The translations under genes were made by a program, and so were the position numbers. A model generated the notes under the pieces. It had not been told where the DNA came from and searched no databases. It saw nothing but the letters and a program-made list of their open reading frames with translations. Of a DNA stretch of 64,000 bases, positions 1-10,429 are shown piece after piece. Position 1 is the first letter of the stretch. Each line of letters opens with the position of its first letter. The DNA is from Geotrypetes seraphini (lineage: Eukaryota; Chordata; Amphibia; Gymnophiona; Dermophiidae): contig NC_047100.1 of NCBI RefSeq assembly GCF_902459505.1, forward strand, positions 30,628,469-30,692,468, written 5' to 3'.

Positions 1-305
1 TGATTCATCAAGCCCAGTAGCCTGTTAGCATGGTGGCCCATCCAGGTCACTAGTACCTTGCCAAAACCCAAAGAGTAGCAACATTCCATGCTACCGATCC
101 AGGGCAAGCAGTGGCTTCCCACATGTCTTTCTCAATAACAGACTGTGGACTTTTCCTCCAGGAAATTGTCCAAACACTTCATGAAACCAGCTACGCTGTC
201 TGCTCTTACCACAACCTCTGGCAAACGTCAAAAGGATCACTCATGCATAAAGTAATACAGAATAATATAGTTGCAGTTTTGAGCAGGGTCAGAGTCACAA
301 CCAGC
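1..305 (-). mobile_element. CR1-type LINE, 3' end fragment
   Basis: The reverse complement matches the copy at about 44,270-44,515 block by block: the stretch coding for a Trp-Asn-Ala-Leu-Pro-like segment, then the short 3' UTR ending near the phrase for 'ctggtatgacccag'. It is a 5'-truncated CR1-clade tail with no intact coding frame. It lies just downstream of the last exon of the coiled-coil gene. Confidence 0.6.
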
Positions 306-399
306 TAAAAGAGGCTTAATTCACTATTTAGGGCCCCTGAGAAAATGTAATCAGTAGCTCGCTTTCTGCAGCAAACCTTTCTACAGCCTGAATGTTAAC

Positions 400-545
400 A
401 TAAAGTGTTGGTTTTCCCACTTTTCATTCATCATGCTGGTCACCTATGTATTTGATGGTTTGTATTGTTTGCTTTGTCATCAGGTGGGAGTGTTATCATT
501 TTGTAAGTAAGGGCAGAATATAAATGAATAAACCAACCAACCAAA
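400..545 (+). repeat. Probable short retroposon tail
   Basis: The stretch ends in 'gaataaaccaaccaacc', the kind of short simple-repeat tail seen at LINE or SINE 3' ends. It abuts the 3' UTR of the coiled-coil gene on the opposite strand. The family is not identified. Nothing else is seen between 305 and 572. Confidence 0.3.
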
Positions 546-571
546 CATTTAAAATGCATTTTGTGCTGCAG

Positions 572-892
572 TCAGAAGAGGATGCAGATTTTGGAATGAC
601 TTGGATGATCTTTGTTCTGTAGCTCCTCCGAGCTTTGGCTCAAGTGCCCCGTCTTCACAAGGGAGGATGTTTTGGGTTGACACGACTCACGTTTCTTCGG
701 TAGTTGATTGCTGAAGTTTCGAATCAGCAGTTTCAGGTCAGTAATCTCCTTATTTTTTTCACAGAGCAATCTCTTTGACTCCATCAGTTCCTCAGACAGG
801 AAACTGATCTCTCGCCCTTTCTGACAATTTTCCATTTCTAATTCCATTATTTTTTGCCTAAAGTTTGCAACGGTCTCTTTTGTCTGCCAAAG
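572..892 (-). CDS. Last exon of an unrecognised coiled-coil protein gene
   Basis: On the minus strand a good splice acceptor (pyrimidine-rich run ending in ttattttag) precedes an open frame from 892 to a TGA stop at 572-574. The exon begins in phase 0 with LWQTKETVANFRQK and continues with a charged, heptad-like coiled coil (about 65 residues, rich in Glu, Lys and Leu), then a polar Ser/Lys-rich tail. Phase 0 fits the phase-0 end of the exon at 4,417, so the two can be spliced directly. I do not recognise the family. No membrane segment is visible in this exon. The intron upstream carries a SINE, a hAT MITE, a CR1 tail and a Rex1-like LINE. Confidence 0.65.
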   Translation of the reverse strand, partial: LWQTKETVANFRQKIMELEMENCQKGREISFLSEELMESKRLLCEKNKEITDLKLLIRNFSNQLPKKRESCQPKTSSLVKTGHLSQSSEELQNKDHPSHSKICILF

Positions 893-974
893 CTAAAATA
901 AGAAAAAGAATAGGCAGTTAGACACCATTCAAGTAAAGCCAGTAGAGAGAGAGAGGAAAGGGTAGGGATTTAGG

Positions 975-1100
975 TCAGGTTCTTGCACTTAACAGCAAAA
1001 CATGGCCTTGGCAGGGTTTGAATCCCACCAACACAACACTCCTTGTGGTCTTGACCAAGTCAATTAACCCTCCATTATCTTAGATACAAACTTTGGAGCC
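975..1100 (+). mobile_element. tRNA-derived SINE, degraded
   Basis: A B-box-like 'gggtttgaatccc' is followed by 'ccttgtggtcttgaccaagtc' and 'ttaaccctccatt', an order also found in the SINE at 9,262. The A-box half is poor. The tail appears displaced to about 1,711 by a later insertion. Confidence 0.45.
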
Positions 1101-1830
1101 CTTCTACTAAGGAGCATTAAGGTTGTGGTATTGTGGTTGCTTTCACATGCTAAAAACGAGTTGAGAGGGGATAGGTCATGAACAGAAAGTGGGTGATCCG
1201 GTTAGCAGATGTCAGGATTTACTCTTTGATCAAGGCATCCAGACAGGTTTTCAAAACCCAACAGTTTGTCCGGGTTTCGAGAACCATTGAGCATGTGATG
1301 TGATGTCACATACATGTACGCATACACAGATGCAGTTAGTGTGGGGACTGGGACAGGGCCACCCATCCTCTTATTTATTTTTCATCTGGTACCCCTAGTA
1401 TGAGTAGCAAATGTGACCTGAGCATTACGTCCTAGCCTGCTCACTTAGCATTCCATTTGCCCTGGTACCACAGATAATACAAACTGCTTTTTGGTGAACC
1501 TCTTCCTGAAAAAGCAATTCATAAAATAAATAAATAAATAGCATGTGATAACTAAGTTACTTTGTGAGCATTTAGAATCTTCTCACAGAAAACAGTAAGA
1601 ACTTCCACGTTCATTTTTTTTATAGGTCTAATGCGCTATTAGCCTACACCTTAGCACATGGGAAAGTCTCACGTAAGCCAAGATTTGAGGGCACTTTAGT
1701 AAAACGGACCTTTAGATTATGAGCTCTCGGGGGGAGGGGGGAGGGAGAAACCTACTGGATTTGCATATAACACCTTGAGCTAAATGCTAAAAATGGACCA
1801 TAGCACTTGGCCACACTTTCTGTCACAAGA

Positions 1831-1979
1831 CTTTAAATCAGTGGTTCCTGTCAGGTTTTCAGGACAGCCCTACTGAATAATATGCATGAGAGAAATTTGC
1901 ATGTAATGGAGGTCCTTGCATATTCATTAGGGCTATCCTGAAAACCTCCAGGACAGGGTTGGGAATCACTGCTTTAAAT
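1831..1979. mobile_element. hAT-type MITE with 8-bp target duplication
   Basis: The element at 1,839-1,971 begins 'cagtggttcc' and ends with the inverted 'gggaatcactg'. It is flanked by perfect 8-bp direct repeats ctttaaat (1,831-1,838 and 1,972-1,979). Its two halves are partly complementary ('gttttcaggacagccct' against 'gggctatcctgaaaac'). An 8-bp duplication with a CAG-starting TIR is the hAT signature. It is non-autonomous. Confidence 0.8.
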
Positions 1980-2576
1980 GACCAAACATTCTGCCATGTG
2001 GATGTTGTAAACACCCTATGAAAAGCAACAACCCAAAAAAAAAAAGGACTGGCGACTCCAAAACAACACAAGATGGAACAAGAGTCTCTGGCTATGGCAG
2101 AACTGTTGATAATGAAAAAAAATATTTATTCAAAATGAATCTGCAACTATCAAAACACAAACCCTATGAAAACCAGGTCTAAGTTTCAGCTGTTCTGTTT
2201 TCTCTCCATGTATTTTACTCATTTTATGGTTTGCTTTGCAGGGTCTACAATATAGCGTATTTTCATGATCATCCCATTGGGTTCTTTACGTCAGGTCTTT
2301 CCCATCCACTAAGCCCATGAATTTGGCCTCTTTCTATGACATCTTTTTTGGGCTGTTTGCTAATGTTAGCGTTAAGCTCAGATTCCATCGCATGGCGGAA
2401 AGATAGGCCAGGGTTTTCAGACCTACATTTCCACCACCTAACTTTGCTGTGAATTGTGCTTACATAGGCACTTTAGGCCACAATGCCACTTCTGGCATTA
2501 GCCACACCCACAGTGGCATTAGGCAGCCTAAAGCATCTAGGCAGGCACGATTTTTGGGTGCCTTGAAACTCAGTTA

Positions 2577-2700
2577 AAAACATAAGAATTGCCGCTGCTG
2601 GGTCAGACCCGTGATCCATCGTGCCCAGCAGTCTATCCAGTGCCCCGAGTTTAGCTTTACCTGCATACGTTCTGGTTCTAACCTTGTCTTGACTCCCTTG
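2577..2700 (-). mobile_element. CR1-type LINE, 3' terminal fragment
   Basis: 'aaacataagaattgccgctg' followed by the 'gctgggtcagac' block is the reverse complement of the CR1 3' end seen at 57,720-57,762. It is a short 5'-truncated copy. Confidence 0.6.
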
Positions 2701-2867
2701 GCCTTTTTTTTTTTTAACTGAGCTTAGGCACCTAAAAAAATTAAATAGAAAAATCAGTACCAGTTAGAGAATCTGAGCCTTAAGGTTCCCACATTATGAA
2801 TGTACTAACCAGAAAGCCTACGAGTGTGTTAGCTGATTAGCCCAGTAAAAAATTGAACCAAAAATAA

Positions 2868-3760
2868 AACTGCTCGGAGTAACTATAGACAAAGATTTAA
2901 CCTTTCACAACCAGATAAGCTCCGTTGCAAAAACCCGCTTTTACAAACTTCGGCTTATCCGTTCCTTAACTTAAATTCTCGAAACTAATACTATCACAAC
3001 CCTCATCCGCTCACTGGTCATCTTTCATCTTGACTACTGTAATTCCCTATATAATGGACTTCCCCAAAAAGAACTACGTCGTTTGCAGCTCATCCAAAAT
3101 ACAGCAATCAAACTTATCCATAAAGTAGGGAAATATGATCACGTTACTCCTCTTCTGAAAGAAGCCCACTGGTTACCCATCACGCACCGTATCACTTAGA
3201 AAACCTTAATGCTAGTCTTTAACATCAAACTCTCACGTCTTCCATCTTTTCTCAACAAACTCATCATCCCTCTCTGCCCTTCTCGGACCCTTAGATCAGC
3301 ATTTACTGGCCGTCCCTTCCATCAAAGAATTCTACTACACTAGGAAAACTAATTTCTCCGTAGTTGCTCCAACTTTATGGAACGCCATGCCACCTCAACT
3401 CTGTCATGAACATCTTCTCGACAAGTTCAAGACTAAACTAAAAACATTCTTATTTCAAGATGCATACCATAAGCTTTAAATACCTCCTCTCCTAAAGCTA
3501 GCAAAATCATCAACCGCTTTTATGAAGTGATCCCTGATGTTATATCCCCCTCCTTCCTTTTCTTTTTAAATTCTGTTTTAATAATGTAATTATTGACCCC
3601 TCCCTTCCCCTTATTATCCTCAAGTTCATGTTAGTATTTGTTAATTGTCTTTTTAATGTTCACTCTTCCCCCTTACATAATTATTATTTTATCTTTTAGC
3701 ATTGTAAACCAGCCAGATATATGCTGATGGTCGGTATATGAAAAATAATAAAACCTGAAA
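2868..3760 (+). mobile_element. Rex1/L2-like LINE, C-terminal RT region and 3' tail
   Basis: Translation shows the post-RT block of Jockey-group LINEs: LGVTIDKDLTF, then HLDYCNSLYNGLP, LRRLQLIQNTAIKLI, a HWLPI motif, and a VVAPTLWNAMP segment. At least three in-frame stops or shifts break it. The 3' part is a C/T-rich UTR ending in 'ggtatatgaaaaataataaa', the tail type also seen at 56,650 and 33,650. The RT catalytic part is absent. Confidence 0.7.
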
Positions 3761-4416
3761 CTAGTATAGCCATGCCAGTAGGGCTAATACAGAAGGCTTG
3801 TGTGCATCCCGCATTAGGTATGCTTGAATGCCACTTAAGTGCCATTTGTCAACACATACCTGATATGCAATGACTATCTGGGCATAGTTTCAGTGGCAGC
3901 AGTCAGCATTAAGAAGACAAAAATACCGACTACTGTTGGCTGAATATACCCAGGGTAAAGCGAGGCTGAGTGGTGCCCCTCCCTGCTCCTTCTCAAACCC
4001 CCCTTCCCTTCCCTATTTTCCCAGCGCGAGCAGCATTACAAATCTGCTTCCTCCATCGTGTTGGCTCTCCGTCTGATGTCACTTGCTAGGCACGGGACCA
4101 AGAAGTGACAGCAGAAAGAGATGACACCGACACAGGCAGCAAGTTCATGATATTGCTCACGCCAGGAAGATTAAAAATGCATGAGGGAAGGGGCGCATGG
4201 CAGTGGGGAGGACAAGTGCTGCGCCCCCACCAACACCTGGGCATAGTTTCAGTGGCCGGGGTGAACTCCCCTCCCCCCCCAATATACCCCCTCCAAGAAA
4301 TAGCTAATTTAGAAGGAGAAACTTGAAAATTTGATGCATAGGCCATGCAGTAGAAGCGCGCAGACTTTTTGGCAATTGCGCCCCTCCCCCAATTGCATGA
4401 AATGTACAGCTCTTAC

Positions 4417-5559
4417 TTTTGTAGCCAGCTCTTTTGAAGTGTTCTTCAGCTCCTCCAACTGCTCTACTTTGAAATGACACAATGAGAGCAGATCAATTAA
4501 AGATGAATTGTGGGCAGGGTCTAGTCCAAGATCCTTTCCATAAGTGCTATTTTTCTCATTATCCTTCATTGTGTGTGTGGAATCAATGTCGTCAGCGCCT
4601 GGGGCAAAATCAGTCATATCTGGAAGGGATTGGCTATGGAAGCCATCGTAGTGGTGTTTAGACTTCAGATTTCTTAGTTTGTTGCCTGCATTTGTAATTT
4701 GAGAGGTATTTTGAGTTGAGATCCTAGTCAATAGACTATCGTAAGCCTTATCAGATAAGAAAGCCTTGGAGAGAGGGTTGCGTCTGTGTGTCTCATCATA
4801 GTGCGATTCCTGAGTCCCATACACAATGTCTTCTGCTTCCATGGGTTTATAAGCAGTAATTTCAGCTGAAACATTGTCCATTTTTCTTAGTATGCTTTGT
4901 CTTCTCTTCTTTCTTTGGTCTGAAATTCTCTTTTTAAAACTTTCACTAAGGACCTTTTCACCACTTAGATCACTTATGTCAGAACATAAAGCTTCCTTGG
5001 TGCGTTTTAGATACTCATTTATAGAATCTCCACTCTCAGTCATCATGTTCTGGTTCTTTGATGTATCTACCTGAGGATGGGGAGTCTCTACTTTAGGTTC
5101 AGTTAGGTCTTGCCCAAATTCTTCTCTCTCACTTGGGCTCTTTACAGATTCTGTTTGAGGTGCAACTGTTTCTGGTTCAGTCATGTGATCTCCAATTTCA
5201 GTCCTCTTTGTCTGGTCTGTCACATCACATTCTACGAAAAAAACCTCTGATCCTAGCTCAGTCATATCTTCAGTTCCAATCATCTTCTCCAAACTCTTTA
5301 CAAAATCTACCTGAGGAGGAAGAACAGCCATATCTGGTTCAGTCCTGTGATCCCCAATTCCCGTTCTCTTTGATGGCTCTTTCTGAGATGCTCGATTATT
5401 CGATTCTATTTCACTCTTATAATCATCCTTTCCATCCAGCTCTCTTAGGTCCTGTAAGTATTCTTCTGCTTGAGAAGAAACAGCATCTGATTCTGACTTA
5501 ATCTCATGAACGTCCATCATCTGTTCAAGATTAATTTCTTCTGCAGGCCATATTTCTTC
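4417..5559 (-). CDS. Large internal exon of the same coiled-coil gene
   Basis: This is an open exon of exactly 381 codons with an acceptor (cttctccag, exon starts 5,559) and a gtaagag donor (last exon base 4,417), phase 0 at both ends. The first 13 codons (EEIWPAEEINLEQ) lie upstream of the first Met, so this is not a start exon. The N-terminal half is acidic and built of loosely repeated 'R-T-E/G-I-G-D-H-x-T-E-P' phrases (near 5,330, 5,180 and 5,110 with decay), suggesting internal duplication of a ~50-residue unit. A basic patch KKRISDQRKKRRQSILRK lies near 4,890-4,940. The end (LIDLLSLCHFKVEQLEELKN) is a short coiled coil that would continue into the exon at 892. The family is not recognised. 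It looks like a regulated scaffold or cytoskeletal adaptor, but that is inference. Confidence 0.75.
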
Positions 5560-5685
5560 CTGGAGAAGTTTGCAATAGGTATTTGAAATGTAAGGCTATT
5601 TTGTTTTCAATCCTTTTATCTTCACCCAACTATTATCTTGACTCCGTAAAAAACATTTAGTTGGCTAAAACAATTGTCAGTTTAC

Positions 5686-5744
5686 CTTTCCTAATCTGTC
5701 TTCCACCTTAGAAACCGTGTTATTCAACAGCCAACATAAAAGCC
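5686..5744 (-). CDS. Small internal exon of the coiled-coil gene
   Basis: This is a 59-nt minus-strand exon between a strong acceptor (ttttaatttcag) and a gtaaac donor. It enters with two bases of a split codon and reads 19 codons, LLCWLLNNTVSKVEDRLGK, leaving in phase 0, which joins directly to EEIWPAEE of the exon starting at 5,559. The clean frame between good splice sites and the amphipathic coil-like sequence support it. The preceding exon must end in phase 1. Confidence 0.6.
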
Positions 5745-6148
5745 CTGAAATTAAAATTAAAATAGTTAATCTAATTGAACATATAGTAGGAATGATGAGT
5801 GGACATTTTCACTGAAACTAAAGAAATCCTTTATAATAAAGTCTGTTGCTTTCAAAATAATACAGAACTGAATTTAAATGTTATTGAACAGATAGAAAAG
5901 GTATATTTAATGCATTATCTGGTTTAATTAAACCCTGCCTACAACAATATAGGGCTATGATTTTATTTTTTTTATGGTAAGAGCCATAGATCTGGAGCAG
6001 AGCTGCCGAATTGCTTTGGCTTCTGGCTGAACTGTGATCTTCAAATTAAATTTTTCATCTAAAATTTACTGCCACAGATGAAATCTGGTATAGGTAGCAG
6101 CTCTGAGACCCGACTCGTAGCTCATCACATTATAATCTGCTGGCTATA
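5745..6148. other. Intron sequence, nothing recognised
   Basis: AT-rich sequence with no open frame or repeat that I can name, between the small exon and the Tigger-like foldback element. Confidence 0.5.
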
Positions 6149-6710
6149 CACTCCTCCCTCCATATTCGCAGGGGTCAGGGGCAAAGCCGGCCTGTGAATA
6201 AGAAAACTTCCCAAATAGCTTTAGGGCTGACTCTGACCCACCCCTGCCTCTCTGTCGCCTCCTGGGCCCTTCCACAACTTACTTAGGGACAACTCTGACC
6301 TACTCCTGCCTCCCAAACCCCTCCATAACTTACTTTTCCAGCCTGCTGGTCTAGTAGTGAAGTGGGGTAGGAGCAATCTTCCTACGCTCCTGCCCTGGGC
6401 AGAGCCACAAACATAAATGGCTGCCTTGAGTTCCTACAAGACTAGTGGGAACTCACAGCTCTGCAAGAGGCAGGAGCATAGGAAGATTGCTCCTGCCTAG
6501 TTCACTGCTGGACTAGCAGACTTTAAAAAGTTGTGGAGGGGTTTGGGAGGCAGGAGTAGGTCAGAATTGTCCCTAAGTAAGTTGTGGAAGGGTCCAGGAG
6601 GCGACAGAGAAGCAGGGGTGGGTCAGAGTCAGCCCTAAAGCTATTCGTGAAGTTTTCTTATTCACAGGCCGGCTTTGCCCCTGACCCCCGCGAATATGGA
6701 GGAAGGAGTG
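6149..6710. mobile_element. Tigger/pogo-like foldback MITE (562 bp palindrome)
   Basis: Two arms of about 270 bp are inverted copies of one another around a centre near 6,430. The ends read 'cactcctccctccatattcg' and its complement, flanked by TA on both sides (6,147-6,148 and 6,711-6,712). The 'tccctccatattcgcggggg' type of end resembles Tigger/pogo TIRs. There is no transposase. A relative lies at 46,727-47,064. Confidence 0.7.
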
Positions 6711-6934
6711 TATAGCCAACAGAATCTAAGGCCAGCAGACTTGCAACATTTTCAGTTGGCGCTGGCAAAAGCAGTTGATTATTGGGGGCAGTGGGGAAGC
6801 AGAAATAAGAACCAGTTAGAGAGATTTCAAAATTGCCGATGGCCCCCAGCTTGCAGCTAGATAGTACTTTTTTTTTTTTTTTTTTGCGACACGCTTCCCA
6901 CCTCTTGGGGACATACCAGTTGAGAACCACTGCT

Positions 6935-7030
6935 AGAGTATACTTATTCAGAGCTTCAAGTCGCTTCTCATATATCTTTTGATGTAAACTTAATACCATT
7001 ATTGTCACCTTCCCCTGAACCACTTGGCTA
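6935..7030 (-). mobile_element. CR1 ORF2 fragment
   Basis: The minus strand reads LHQKIYEKRLEALNKYT, which matches RQKTYEKRLEALDMYT of the CR1 at 15,385. It is a short relic that ends in a T-run at about 6,868-6,885. Confidence 0.55.
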
Positions 7031-7429
7031 GATTCTGCAACTGGGGCTTCAGGTCCATTAATCGCTCATTTCTTCTGCTGGTTATGCCTCTCTATGCAGC
7101 CTCAACAAATCACTTACTTAGTGAGCTAGTGATCAAACCATATAGTAAGTATGGCCCCTGCCCAGCTAATAAAAAATCCTAATTTTAGTAGCTGGGCATT
7201 TTTACTAATATGTTTTGATCTCTTTGGCTTTAGCTACTGCCTTGTCGATATTTCACAGAATATTTTCTATTTTTGCACCTGCATAAATATTGTATTTTTG
7301 AATGATAAATTTTTTTCACTTGCACTGCCACTGAAGGGACAAATACAACACACAAAATGAACATATATAGATATAAAATAAAGATTTAGGTAACCTGAAA
7401 TCACTAAATCATGTAAGTGAACATTATTA
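7031..7429. other. Spacer, nothing recognised
   Basis: AT-rich sequence with a 69-codon plus-strand chance frame (7,151-7,360). I see no homology or splice context. Confidence 0.4.
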
Positions 7430-8004
7430 GAAGGGGCTGCTGAAAAGTTCTCAGCCCAACCCGAGACAGACTGTGTCTGAATTCAAAAGGGCCTGGGATA
7501 GGCACACGGAAACCGTCAGGCTGATTTTTGGGTTGAAGAAGTCCGACTCTTCCACTGGTTGCCAATGGAAGCAAGTACGAAGTTTAAATTTGGATGTTTT
7601 TGCTTTAAGGTACTATTCGGTTTAGACATAAGAGAAGCTCACACCTGAAGTTGTCTCTCCACCAGTTAAAAGACATCATCGACATCTTTTCTCTTATCAA
7701 GCAGCATTATAGGGTAAAGATCTGGAAAAATTACTTTTGCATGCTAATGACTATGGGGAATTTAGGAAACTAAAACTATTAGTCACTCATCTCCAACTTT
7801 GTTAGTTCTACTCAATTTGCAGCATTTTTAATCATTGTGAACTGCATAGAACATATAAATGTTTTAAACCAAGTTGGGCCAGTCTCCATCGAGTGATTTT
7901 CCTCTTTTTTGTTCTGGATTTTTCCAATGGACTAAGTGTACAGCCCTCAATGGAGACTTTGCCGATTTTGGAGGTTGGGCTGAGAACTTTTCAGCGGCCC
8001 CTTG
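7430..8004. mobile_element. mariner-like element ends enclosing LINE sequence
   Basis: The left end 'gaaggggctgctgaaaag' with 'ttctcagcccaac' is mirrored at 7,968-8,004 by 'gttgggctgagaac' and 'ttttcagcggccccttg'. TA abuts both sides. The AAGTTCTCAGC core resembles mariner-family TIRs. Inside, about 7,520-7,860 is LINE-like (CFKVLFGLDIREAHT-type phrase), and 7,870-7,960 holds a second pair of weaker inverted motifs. A lone left TIR recurs at 30,345-30,376. Confidence 0.55.
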
Positions 8005-8177
8005 TAATTATTCATTTGTTTTACATCCCGTCCTGCCCGGAGAGTTCAGAATGGGTTACAGTGACAACTTCCTAAAGATGACATGATTTTGATTAATTCA
8101 CATTACGGCAGGTAGTGGCTATGTCTGCTTTTGAACTTCATTGCAACCAGTTTTACTTTCAAATGTATATAGATATA

Positions 8178-9105
8178 CTAGTGTTTTAGCCCGTTACATT
8201 AACAGGTGCTAGAGTAGATGTCTATTTTTTTTTTTTTTGGGGGGGGGGGTTTCTTTGTCTCTTTCTCCTTGGACGCTGTCTGTCTATCTTTCTTTCTGTC
8301 TCTGTCTACCTGTATTTCTGTGTTGCGCCATGCCTGCCTGTCTCTCAGTGGCCCCCTTCCCAAGTCCTAAGTGCCCTCAGCGCCTCCGTCCTGTGTCCAT
8401 TGTACCCCCAGTGCCTCTGTCCTGTGTCCTTAGTGCCCTCGGTGCCCCTTCCTATGTCCTTAGTGCCCCCAATGCCTCCTTCCTATGTCCCCCTCACTGC
8501 CTTCCAGACTTTTACCCAACTCCACCCCCGAAGCCAGCCTGCCTCTCTCCCATCCCCCTGTGTAGTAGACCCAATGAGCAGCATCTTTAAAATTTCTACC
8601 CCCCCCCATTCCCCCCGGAATTTTTATTTCCCTCCCTCCCATCCCCCCTGTGCAGTAGAACCAGTGATCAGCCTGTTTCCATCTTCCCCCCCCCTCCCCC
8701 CACCGTGCAGCTGACTTCATTGACCCTCCCACTGCGAGACGACCTACAAACCTTCCGGAACCAGCAGTGTCCCCAGCACTTTAAAGACGCTGCTTCACGA
8801 CCTTCTAATGCCGATTTCCTCTGCCGCGTCTCTGTCTCTGATGATGTCATCAGAGTCACAAAGCAGCATCTTTAAAGTGCTGGGGACGCTCCTGGTTCCG
8901 GAAGGTTTTTTTGTTGTTTTGGGGTGGATGGGAGGCTCAACGGGGGTTCGGGTGTGGCAGGCAGGGGGGCGGCCGAAGACGATGAACTGCTTCCTTATAG
9001 TGAGTCGAGGGAGGGAGTACCAGCGCGCATGCGCACTCTTGCCAGTGGGGACCTACAGGTTCATGGAAAACGGAACATGCGCGCTTAGGGTTTTATTATA
9101 TTAGA
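8178..9105 (-). mobile_element. Non-autonomous Helitron, copy A (complete ends)
   Basis: Read on the minus strand, the element starts TCTAATATAATAAAA at 9,105. It ends at 8,178 with CTAG, preceded 8 nt upstream by a hairpin (cctgtta...taacggg type). It lies between A and T, and no target duplication is seen. These are the Helitron hallmarks. Inside are a minisatellite of ~31-bp units (about 8,330-8,510) and a palindrome at 8,748-8,908. There is no Rep/helicase. Open frames here (Ser/Pro/Leu-rich) are translations of the minisatellite. Confidence 0.8.
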
Positions 9106-9261
9106 TATATATATTTTAACAGGCATTCTCCAATATATAATTTTTGGGCTTTGAAAGCTGTTCTCAGAAACGTAATCTCTGGGCAGACTAACTCCCTCGG
9201 CTTTGCAAAAGAAGCTTGGTCTTCTGCTTGGCTTCAGGCAGGGTATAAGTGTTTTAAATAC

Positions 9262-9490
9262 TTAGCCTAGTGATTAACACAAACCAGTAAACTGGGACTC
9301 AGGATTTAAATCCCGACGGCACATTTTCATCCTCCACTGAGTACAAACTTAGGGATCTTTTTACCTGGGTGCATGGCACTTCACACACACCTTATAAAAG
9401 GACCCCTTAGATTGAGGACAAGGAAATAAACTATTGTAGCTAAATGTAGCTCACCTAGAGTGACTAGGGAAAAGGTGGGAGCCAAATTCA
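9262..9490 (+). mobile_element. tRNA-derived SINE
   Basis: An A-box-like 'tagcctagtgattaa' is followed about 40 nt later by the B-box-like 'ggatttaaatccc', then a SINE body with 'acaaacttagg'. The family matches the SINE at 975. The tail reaches about 9,490. Confidence 0.5.
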
Positions 9491-9590
9491 AAGAAATAAC
9501 AGGTCCTAATAGGATAACGGAAGAGAATAAATAGGTCAAGAAAGCCTATCGAAATAACATCTTCAGCACAAACGTTCAAGAATTCTTTAC

Positions 9591-9704
9591 CTCTAGATTC
9601 TGGATTTCTTCAGCCAGCTGAGTAGCTTAGTCCAGACCCAAAGGGCACCTGCAACGTTCGCGTGCTCTTCTGTCACGTCCCTCAACACACGTTCCGATTC
9701 TGCT
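9591..9704 (-). pseudogene. Candidate coiled-coil exon with a frame break
   Basis: A minus-strand acceptor (ttctttcag) and a gtaaag donor frame a 114-nt block. One frame opens with ESERVLRDVTEEHANVAGALW and another closes with ATQLAEEIQNLE. Both are typical coiled-coil text, but no single frame crosses the block without a stop. The likely reading is an upstream exon of the coiled-coil gene carrying a one-base shift, or a decayed duplicate. A sequencing error cannot be excluded. The exon at 5,744 needs an incoming phase of 1, which this exon does not clearly supply, so other exons may intervene. Confidence 0.4.
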
Positions 9705-10429
9705 CTGAAAGAAGAAAGCTGGCATTACAGTTTGGTGACCAAGGGACACATGATCTGGATTTAAATGACAGTATCAGAGCTCTGCAGAGCTCATTCCACT
9801 ATGTTACGTGTTGAAAGCTTTGACACATCCCCACTACACCCAATTCACATCAACTCAAGAGCTAGTTTAAAGCTGTTTTATTACTTTTTCAAAGATCCTT
9901 TTGAACTTTAACACTTATCTGGAAGGACATGTAGTTCCTTTGTCTATGGCTGTGTTTTGATAAATAGATTTGGATAAGTCGCTCTCTATCCAGCTGTCCC
10001 CAAAGAGCTCAGGTTAAACATACTTCATTTCAGTACAAGTTTACGATACAAGGTTTTCAGTCAGATAGTTTACATGTTAGATTTGCAAGGTTTGAGGATT
10101 TTGAATATTTTTTCTATCTTTATTAGTTCCATATATATTGAAAATGTCCTTAGTACTAGGCATCATGGTTTTATTGCATTATATAATTTGCACAGACTTG
10201 AGATTTTGGCTATGTTAATTATGCATTTCTTCTCACTGGTTTCAATTTCATAGTCCTTTATGCTTTCTTGATTTTTTTTATGCAGCTCTTAGGAGGGCAA
10301 AATGTGGCCCTATCAGGTGACTTATGTTAGACCTCCATAAGTTACAGTAAATAAAATTTCAACTTCTTCTTCTATTACTGTTGTTGGTATGCTTCTTTTT
10401 TTCTAACTTTGGAATTGTTGCACTTAGGG
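9705..10429. other. Spacer, nothing recognised
   Basis: AT-rich sequence without a supported frame or repeat family. It may be intron of the coiled-coil gene. Confidence 0.4.

Larger units (their letters stand above)
893..4416 (-). other. Intron of the coiled-coil gene (about 3.5 kb)
   Basis: It is bounded by a gtaaga donor (first intron base 4,416) and an acceptor at 893-894. It holds the repeats listed separately. Between about 1,105 and 1,710 there is a possible insertion inside a SINE: the SINE body stops near 1,105 and SINE-like 'ttagattatgagctctc' resumes at 1,711. From 3,960 to 4,330 I see a GC-rich stretch with no supported feature. Confidence 0.5.

Noticed and set aside
4086-4346. 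86-codon minus and 73-codon plus frames just below the large coiled-coil exon
   Set aside because: Antisense partners in GC-rich intronic DNA, without splice context or recognisable family.
8237-8859. Overlapping plus and minus frames of up to 117 codons
   Set aside because: They lie wholly inside Helitron copy A and follow its minisatellite and palindrome.
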